Assembly (NCBI GenBank): GCA_023127875.1
Contig: JAGMFA010000068.1
Coordinates: forward strand, 1 to 10,895
Source: Candidatus Zixiibacteriota bacterium
Lineage (GTDB): Bacteria; Zixibacteria; MSB-5A5; SM1-73
DNA length: 10,895 nt
Direction of reading: 5' to 3'
In this document: piece after piece, positions 6,736 through 10,895 of the stretch
How the letters are laid out: every line of letters begins with the position of its first letter
Numbering within the stretch: position 1 is the first letter of the stretch
Notes under the pieces: model-generated
Database searches by the model: none
The model's input: the letters and a program-made list of their open reading frames with translations, nothing else
Told to the model about the DNA's origin: nothing
Program-made: the position numbers and the translations under genes

Positions 6736-6972
6736 CTGTAGTTGCCCAATTTATTGGGCATTTTTTGGCTCGATCGCCCCGCCATTGGGGCGAACCATAC
6801 GGGGCTGTTGAAAAACCTCTTGGCAGGGCTAAATACCCTGCCCTATGGATGATAAGTAGTTGTCTCCCATAGGGGCGGGAATTTATCCCGCCCCAAAATA
6901 TAGCTTTTTCAACAAGCCCATACGGTTCACCCCGTTGGCAAGGGATTTTAATAAATCGAGTAGTTACAAATT
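6736..6972. repeat. Three-way-junction repeat, unit 3, split by an insertion
   Basis: The left half (6736-6774) is identical to units 1 and 2 up to GGCTCGAT. The rest of the hairpin resumes at 6951 as ATAAATCGAG, followed by a decayed outer arm (TAGTTAC) and CAAATT. The 176 bases between are foreign to the repeat. AT is present at both junctions, as would be left by a 2-base target duplication, though two bases are weak evidence. Confidence 0.75.
6775..6950. mobile_element. MITE-like non-autonomous element nested in repeat unit 3
   Basis: Long imperfect terminal inverted repeats are visible: 6781-6815 matches the reverse complement of 6905-6939 at 28 of 35 positions, both ending inward in TGTTGAAAAA. 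Between them are two further hairpins, GGCAGGG/CCCTGCC (6822-6842) and GGGGCGGGA/TCCCGCCCC (6872-6894). There is no transposase and no credible reading frame, so mobility would need an enzyme supplied elsewhere. Its insertion point is defined by the uninterrupted copies at 6521 and 6634. Confidence 0.65.
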
Positions 6973-7047
6973 GGATGAAAACAAAAAATATATAAACTCC
7001 TGATCGATTTTCAACCCTAAAACACACTCTACACAGATTTTTTGTTT

Positions 7048-8121
7048 TTAATCTCCAAAGCATGTTCCCACAGCTTTAGCGGCTTCAATCAAGGGCAAAT
7101 CAGGTGTCACTTTCTTCTGTCTGGCAATGCCAGACTTTATGGGAACAGAAGTGATCTTTCCCCCTTGCAGGCTGGTCATATAGCCGAATCTTTCACTCAC
7201 GATTAAATCTATTGCCTTTTTGCCGAATTGGGTAGCCAGGATCCGATCGAAATCTGTGGGCTTCCCCCCTCGTTGAAGATGACCTAAAATGATGACCCGG
7301 GCCTCCAGACCAGTGAGATTCTCAATTTGCTCTGCGATTCTGTAACTTACTCCACCCAGCCTTATAGGGTCGGTACTTCCCTTTACCCTTCTTTTAATCA
7401 CCAATTTTGAATCCCCTGGCTTAACCCCTTCCGCTACCACCACAATGCTGAATCTTTTTCCGATTTTGCTTCGTCTTACCAACTCCCGGCAAACCTTTTT
7501 GATGTCAAATGGAAGCTCCGGGATGAGGACCACATCCCCTCCACCTGCCACCCCGGCATACAAAGCCAGCCAGCCGGTATACCTTCCCATAACCTCCACG
7601 ATCATCACCCGATGGTGAGATTCAGCCGTGCTGTGAATATTGTCGATGGATTCAGTAGCCACGGCTACTGCCGAGTCGAAGCCGATGGTGAAATCGGTTG
7701 CTTCCACATCGTTGTCTATAGTCTTGGGTATTCCGACAACAGGTATTCCCAATTGATGCAGTCTGTGAGCGATATGCAAAGTCCCATCTCCGCCAATGCA
7801 AATTAGAGAGTTTAGTTTAAGGCTTCGGAAGTTCTTCAAAGCCTGTCTTGAGACATCTTTTCTCTTTTCTCCATAGGCGAAAGGGTTGGCTCGATTGGAG
7901 GTGCCCAATATGGTTCCGCCCAAAGTCAAGATTCCAGAGACATCCTCCCAGGTTAATTTTCTTGTCTGGTTATTGATCAAACCCTCGAAACCATCACATA
8001 TACCAATCACCTCTGCTTTGTGGCAAAAGAAGGCGGTTTTGGCAACTGCTCGGATAGCTGGATTCAATCCAGGACAATCCCCTCCTCCGGTTAAAATTCC
8101 AATCCTCTTTTTTCTCCTCAC
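7048..8121 (-). CDS. pfkA: 6-phosphofructokinase (ATP-type or mixed-substrate, PfkA family)
   Basis: This cytoplasmic glycolytic enzyme phosphorylates fructose 6-phosphate to fructose 1,6-bisphosphate. It has 357 residues, slightly longer than the 320 of the E. coli enzyme. Motifs in order: TGGGDCPGLN (11-20, nucleotide loop), GGDGT (110-114), PKTIDND (132-138, with the catalytic aspartates), EVMGR (176-180), PELPF (201-205) and GHLQRGGKP (280-288, substrate arginine). Glycine follows GGD, as in ATP users, where PPi users have Asp. Lysine precedes TIDND, as in PPi users, where E. coli has Gly. This Gly/Lys pairing marks the group III clade, whose members have been reported with either donor. 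Start: GTG 8121 with AAGGAG 5 bases upstream. A good promoter lies at 8179-8207, divergent from dxr. No strong terminator is seen after the stop; the repeat cluster follows directly. Confidence 0.93.
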   Translation of the reverse strand: MRRKKRIGILTGGGDCPGLNPAIRAVAKTAFFCHKAEVIGICDGFEGLINNQTRKLTWEDVSGILTLGGTILGTSNRANPFAYGEKRKDVSRQALKNFRSLKLNSLICIGGDGTLHIAHRLHQLGIPVVGIPKTIDNDVEATDFTIGFDSAVAVATESIDNIHSTAESHHRVMIVEVMGRYTGWLALYAGVAGGGDVVLIPELPFDIKKVCRELVRRSKIGKRFSIVVVAEGVKPGDSKLVIKRRVKGSTDPIRLGGVSYRIAEQIENLTGLEARVIILGHLQRGGKPTDFDRILATQFGKKAIDLIVSERFGYMTSLQGGKITSVPIKSGIARQKKVTPDLPLIEAAKAVGTCFGD

Positions 8122-8130
8122 GCTTGCTCC

Positions 8131-8158
8131 TTCAGAATGAATCCTTCAGGATAAATCC
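8131..8158 (-). repeat. 14-base tandem repeat in the pfk leader
   Basis: On the minus strand GGATTTATCCTGAA is followed at once by GGATTCATTCTGAA (12 of 14 identical), then by the GGAG of the true ribosome site. The repeat therefore gives a second GAAGGA word 14 bases upstream of the used Shine-Dalgarno. It may be a chance local duplication or a ribosome standby site. Confidence 0.55.
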
Positions 8159-8178
8159 TTTTATCTTTTTGCAGATTC

Positions 8179-8207
8179 ATAATAGCTTAAATCTTTAAGT
8201 TTATCAA
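8179..8207 (-). promoter_or_regulatory. Sigma70-like promoter for pfk
   Basis: On the minus strand TTGATA (8207-8202) is separated by exactly 17 bases from TATTAT (8184-8179), each one or two bases from consensus. Transcription would start near 8172, giving a leader of about 50 bases before GTG 8121. This is the best promoter match I found in the window. Confidence 0.65.
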
Positions 8208-8356
8208 GCATATTCTTGGTAAAAAGCTTTGCAGGCAGGTTTGCGCAATTTGAGATGAATATGGTCTTATGGCACAAATCAAATGGCAACAACAAAGCAC
8301 ATAAAACCGTAAATAGACCGAGATATAACCAGGTACGTTTCCAGCGGAAATAAGAC

Positions 8357-8385
8357 TTGCGTGAAGTTGTGCTTGATCTTATATT
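8357..8385 (+). promoter_or_regulatory. Candidate sigma70-like promoter for dxr-rseP
   Basis: TTGCGT (8357-8362) and TATATT (8380-8385) are separated by 17 bases. Transcription would begin near 8392, leaving a leader of only about 16 bases, with the AAAGGAAAG ribosome site at its very start. The hexamers are good, but the leader is short enough that another start farther upstream remains possible. Confidence 0.45.
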
Positions 8386-8407
8386 CTAATTGAAAGGAAA
8401 GATTTTT

Positions 8408-9565
8408 ATGAGAAATGTAGCTGTTCTGGGCTCAACCGGATCGATCGGCAAAAATACCCTAAAGGTGCTGTCCAATTTTGAGGAGAGATTCTCCATATTT
8501 GGACTCTCCACCAATACAAACATTGGCTTGCTGGAAGAACAGCTAAAGCGGTTCAGACCGAAGATGGCGGCGATTACCGATGAGGAAGGTTTCCGAGATT
8601 TCCCTCAAAATTATGACACAGAAATACTGTGCGGTATGGATGGTCTAAAGAGATTGTGTTCTGATCCAAAGGTCGATCTGGTGATAAACGCTTTGGTCGG
8701 ATCAGTGGGGCTTCTGCCCAGCCTGGAAACGGTGGAGTCAGGAAAAAATTTGGCAATTGCCAACAAGGAGTCGCTGGTGATGGCGGGCGAACTTTTGATC
8801 GGTAAAGCCAAAGAAAAGGGAGTTGAGATTCTGCCCATTGACAGCGAACATTCCGCCATCAAACAGTGTCTTTTAAGTGGGAAAAAAGAGGAGGTAGGAA
8901 GGCTTATTTTAACTGCATCCGGCGGACCATTCTTAAGGAAAAGTGAAGAAGAACTGCAACGAATTACGGTTAAGGAAGCTTTGTCTCATCCTATTTGGGA
9001 GATGGGGAAAAAGATCACCGTGGACTCAGCCACCTTGATGAATAAGGGTCTGGAGGTTATCGAGGCACACTGGCTTTTCGGAATCCCACCCGATCGAATA
9101 GAGGTTTTGATTCATCCCCAATCTATCATACATTCCATGGTGGAATTTGTGGACGGATCGGTGATTGCTCAGATGAGCCTGCCGGATATGAAGCTTCCCA
9201 TCCAGTATGCTCTCTTTTATCCTCAACGGGTCTTTAGCAATAACACCTCTTTAGATTTAGCCAAAACCGGTCACCTAACTTTTCTTGAACCGGACACAGA
9301 AAAATTTCCCTGTTTGGGGCTGGCTTATCGAGCTTTAGAGATGGGTGGAACTGCGCCTGTAGTTTTAAACGCGGCAAATGAGGTAGCGGTGGAGGCATTC
9401 TTGGCTACTCGGATTGGTTTCACCGAAATCCAAAGAATCGTGCAGAAGGCTTTAAGGCAACATCAGGTGAGACTTCATCCCAACTTGGACGATATTTTAA
9501 ATGCAGACAGGTGGGCAAGACAAACGGCAAAAGAACTCTGTTTTAGAAGTGAGATAAAAAAATGA
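8408..9565 (+). CDS. dxr: 1-deoxy-D-xylulose 5-phosphate reductoisomerase
   Basis: This is the second enzyme of the MEP isoprenoid pathway. It converts DXP to 2-C-methyl-D-erythritol 4-phosphate with NADPH and a divalent metal, in the cytoplasm. The length, 385 residues, is normal. NADPH-binding GSTGSIG lies at 8-14, NKES at 119-122, metal-binding DSEH at 145-148 (Asp145, Glu147), ASGGPF at 170-175, and the substrate and metal loop TVDSATLMNKGLE at 204-216 (Asn212, Lys213, Glu216). HPQSIIHSMVEF follows from 236. All residues needed for activity appear present. ATG 8408 was chosen because AAAGGA lies 9 bases upstream and the product then begins MRNVAVLGS, as in the family; an in-frame TTG at 8390 would add six unlikely residues. 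The stop overlaps the rseP start as ATGA, so the two are translationally coupled. Confidence 0.97.
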   Translation: MRNVAVLGSTGSIGKNTLKVLSNFEERFSIFGLSTNTNIGLLEEQLKRFRPKMAAITDEEGFRDFPQNYDTEILCGMDGLKRLCSDPKVDLVINALVGSVGLLPSLETVESGKNLAIANKESLVMAGELLIGKAKEKGVEILPIDSEHSAIKQCLLSGKKEEVGRLILTASGGPFLRKSEEELQRITVKEALSHPIWEMGKKITVDSATLMNKGLEVIEAHWLFGIPPDRIEVLIHPQSIIHSMVEFVDGSVIAQMSLPDMKLPIQYALFYPQRVFSNNTSLDLAKTGHLTFLEPDTEKFPCLGLAYRALEMGGTAPVVLNAANEVAVEAFLATRIGFTEIQRIVQKALRQHQVRLHPNLDDILNADRWARQTAKELCFRSEIKK

Positions 9566-10623
9566 CCACACTGCTTGCCACCATATTCGTTTTAGGCATC
9601 CTGATCTTCTTTCACGAGCTGGGTCACTTTTTGATCGCCAAGAAATCAGGAATCAGGGTGGAGAAATTCTCCTTGGGTTTTCCGCCTAAGATGATAGGGA
9701 AAAAAATTGGCGATACGGAGTATTGCATCTCCTGGATTCCTTTGGGGGGATATGTGAAGATGGCTGGGGAGGATCCGGATGAGACCAAGATTGAAGGTAA
9801 ACCCTATGAGTTTATGTCTAAACCGGTGGGCATTCGAGCTTTGGTGGTTGCCGCAGGTCCGGTGATGAATCTCATCCTGGCAGTCCTTATCTTTTGGGGG
9901 ATAATCTTCTTCAAGGGAAAGTATGAAATCCATGACCAAAGCACTCAGGTGGGATTGGTGGCATCGGGAGGACCGGCGGATGAGGCAGGAATAAAGCCGG
10001 GTGATGAAATCATCTCCATCAATGGGATCGAAGTAAACACCTTTCTGGAGATGGCGCAGATCATCTCCCAGCAGGTGGAAAAACCAATTGAGGTAAAATG
10101 GGTCCGCGAAGGAAAGGAATATACTGCTCAGATCACCACATTCAAAGATAAGGTTCTGAATGAGAAGGGGGAGATGCAAGAGGAGGGAAGGATCGGTATA
10201 GGAGTCAGCTATACCATAATAAAGGTGGGTTTTTTCAAGTCTTTTTTGGAAGCAGTGAACACGGCGATTTTTATTCTGGTGGAAACGATAAAATTTATAG
10301 TGGGGCTTATCACCGGAACCACCTCGGTAAAGCTTCTGGGCGGTCCACTTTTCATCGCTCAAACCGCAGGACAGACCGCTAAGACAGGATTTGTTAGCCT
10401 TCTTTCCTTTATGGCTCTTTTGTCGGTGAATTTAGCTTTGCTAAATATTTTACCCATTCCAGTATTGGATGGGGGACACCTTCTGTTTTTGAGCATTGAA
10501 AAAATCAAAGGTTCACCTCTTAGCTTAAAACAACGCGCCACCATGCAACAGATCGGACTTGCCTTTTTAATCCTTTTGATAATATTTGTCACCTACAACG
10601 ATCTCCTGCGCGCGATAAGATAA
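9562..10623 (+). CDS. rseP: RseP-type site-2 intramembrane zinc metalloprotease (M50)
   Basis: An inner-membrane protease that performs the second cut of regulated intramembrane proteolysis; in E. coli it releases sigma E by cutting RseA. The protein has 353 residues with four expected membrane spans. TM1 carries the zinc motif HELGH (18-22). It is followed by the membrane-associated stretch ending WIPLGGYVKMAGED (58-71). One PDZ domain spans about 124-195, with GGPADEAGIKPGDEIISING (136-155). LLNILPIPVLDGGH (293-306) carries the third zinc ligand, Asp303. E. coli RseP has two PDZ domains; this shorter single-PDZ form is common in other phyla. It overlaps dxr by 4 bases, the widespread dxr-rseP gene order. 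A 30-base palindrome lies 16 bases after the stop. The substrate here is unknown, as no anti-sigma factor lies in the window. Confidence 0.96.
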   Translation: MTTLLATIFVLGILIFFHELGHFLIAKKSGIRVEKFSLGFPPKMIGKKIGDTEYCISWIPLGGYVKMAGEDPDETKIEGKPYEFMSKPVGIRALVVAAGPVMNLILAVLIFWGIIFFKGKYEIHDQSTQVGLVASGGPADEAGIKPGDEIISINGIEVNTFLEMAQIISQQVEKPIEVKWVREGKEYTAQITTFKDKVLNEKGEMQEEGRIGIGVSYTIIKVGFFKSFLEAVNTAIFILVETIKFIVGLITGTTSVKLLGGPLFIAQTAGQTAKTGFVSLLSFMALLSVNLALLNILPIPVLDGGHLLFLSIEKIKGSPLSLKQRATMQQIGLAFLILLIIFVTYNDLLRAIR

Positions 10624-10639
10624 TCTGGTCATTTTATCC

Positions 10640-10669
10640 TGTAGGGGCAATTCATGAATTGCCCCTACA
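10640..10669. repeat. Perfect 30-base palindrome after rseP
   Basis: The arms TGTAGGGGCAATTCA (10640-10654) and TGAATTGCCCCTACA (10655-10669) are perfect reverse complements with no central spacer. The downstream bases (AGATTATTTTG) contain only a short T-run, so termination after rseP is possible but not clear. The word is of the type dispersed widely in genomes of uncultured bacteria. Confidence 0.7.
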
Positions 10670-10683
10670 AGATTATTTTGCTC

Positions 10684-10706
10684 GGACAGGTGCTGCACTC
10701 CTGTCC
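10684..10706. repeat. Hairpin GGACAGG/CCTGTCC
   Basis: GGACAGG (10684-10690) and CCTGTCC (10700-10706) enclose TGCTGCACT. The stem word is shared with the GGACAGGG/CCCTGTCC hairpin at 441-461, so the two may belong to one repeat family. Confidence 0.5.
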
Positions 10707-10738
10707 ATTAAATGGGTGAAGATTGAAACCCTGCCCCA

Positions 10739-10815
10739 ACTCATTTTAAACACTTGCGAAAAAAGTGTTGTTGTCTCACAACAACTTACGGGTACACTAA
10801 GACTCATTTTAAACA
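10739..10815 (+). repeat. Spaced direct repeat ACTCATTTTAAACA
   Basis: The 14-base word ACTCATTTTAAACA occurs at 10739-10752 and again at 10802-10815, 63 bases apart. Both copies are followed by one variable base and TTG. The overlapping hairpins lie between the copies. It could be a paired protein-binding site or a duplicated transposon end; the sequence does not decide. Confidence 0.5.
10749..10785. repeat. Two overlapping, mutually exclusive hairpins
   Basis: Hairpin A pairs AACACTT (10749-10755) with AAGTGTT (10763-10769) around a 7-base loop. Hairpin B pairs GTTGTTGT (10767-10774) with ACAACAAC (10778-10785) around CTC. Bases 10767-10769 are needed by both, so only one can form fully. 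No T-run follows B. Confidence 0.5.
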
Positions 10816-10895
10816 GTTGGATCACGGGGAATGGTCTCAAACCCGCATAAAATAAGGATTTGATTTTTTGATTTAACAAGATGTAGTGCACTTTT

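Larger units (their letters stand above)
6476..7047. other. Intergenic space filled by tandem repeats and a nested MITE-like element
   Basis: The gap between pfk and the permease (both minus strand) is nearly all repetitive: three tandem units beginning at 6521, 6634 and 6736, the third split by an inserted element at 6775-6950. The bases after 6972 (to about 7000) look like a decayed version of the tail that follows units 1 and 2. No gene is credible here. A permease promoter must lie within or between the units, but I could not pick one with confidence. Confidence 0.75.
10624..10895. other. Intergenic tail, 272 bases, palindromes and hairpins only
   Basis: This holds the perfect palindrome at 10640-10669, a hairpin at 10684-10706, overlapping hairpins at 10749-10785 and a spaced direct repeat at 10739-10815. 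No reading frame here has a convincing start or family likeness. The last 50 bases are AT-rich and could lead into a gene beyond the window. Confidence 0.6.

Noticed and set aside
6725..7063. 112-residue minus-strand reading frame across the repeat cluster
   Set aside because: It runs through the MITE-like element and repeat units, overlaps the pfk 3' end, and its product mirrors the palindromes rather than any protein family.
8255..8353. 32-residue plus-strand frame in the divergent promoter region
   Set aside because: It has no clear Shine-Dalgarno, no hydrophobic or other recognisable segment, and ends just before the dxr promoter. Probably chance.
9646..10362. 238-residue minus-strand reading frame
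   Set aside because: It is the antisense shadow of rseP, whose own frame carries all the M50 motifs. The shadow is rich in His, Arg and Ser with no recognisable domain.

Overview
The window looks like chromosomal DNA from an uncultured, probably Gram-negative bacterium. It has moderate GC, bacterial-type Shine-Dalgarno sites, a dxr-rseP pair, and intergenic spaces full of short inverted-repeat elements. Stacked palindromic repeats of this kind are common in genomes of candidate phyla of the FCB/Zixibacteria/WOR-3 sort. That placement is an impression from repeat style and gene content, not a phylogenetic result.

Layout: five genes lie on the minus strand and two on the plus strand, diverging from a 286-base promoter region at about 8122-8407. 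Reading the minus strand from that region there is an ATP-type or mixed-substrate 6-phosphofructokinase (7048-8121), then a 569-base repeat-rich gap (6476-7047), then an APC amino-acid permease fused to two UspA-like domains (4235-6475), then a 363-base gap with one repeat element. A small MscS-like membrane protein (3128-3871) follows, 48 bases ahead of a Lon-like protease of the AAA_32/LonC type (632-3079). After another repeat-filled gap (247-631) comes the 5' part of a second site-2 protease gene (1-246), which stops resembling its family just inside its HExxH motif near the window edge. On the plus strand, dxr (MEP isoprenoid pathway) and rseP (intramembrane protease) overlap by 4 bases and form an operon. 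A 272-base tail of palindromes and hairpins follows.

Functionally this is mostly housekeeping and envelope or stress biology: glycolysis, isoprenoid precursor synthesis, regulated intramembrane proteolysis, amino-acid uptake with a stress-domain tail, membrane tension and protein quality control. I see no CRISPR array, phage module, defence island, secondary-metabolite cluster, tRNA or rRNA.

The least ordinary content is intergenic. There are three tandem copies of a three-way-junction-like repeat, the third split by a MITE-like element of about 176 bases. There are two diverged members of a TGTCATTCTGA-ended repeat family, a run of four different inverted repeats downstream of the Lon-like gene, and overlapping, mutually exclusive hairpins at the right edge. 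I did not find a convincing new multi-gene system.
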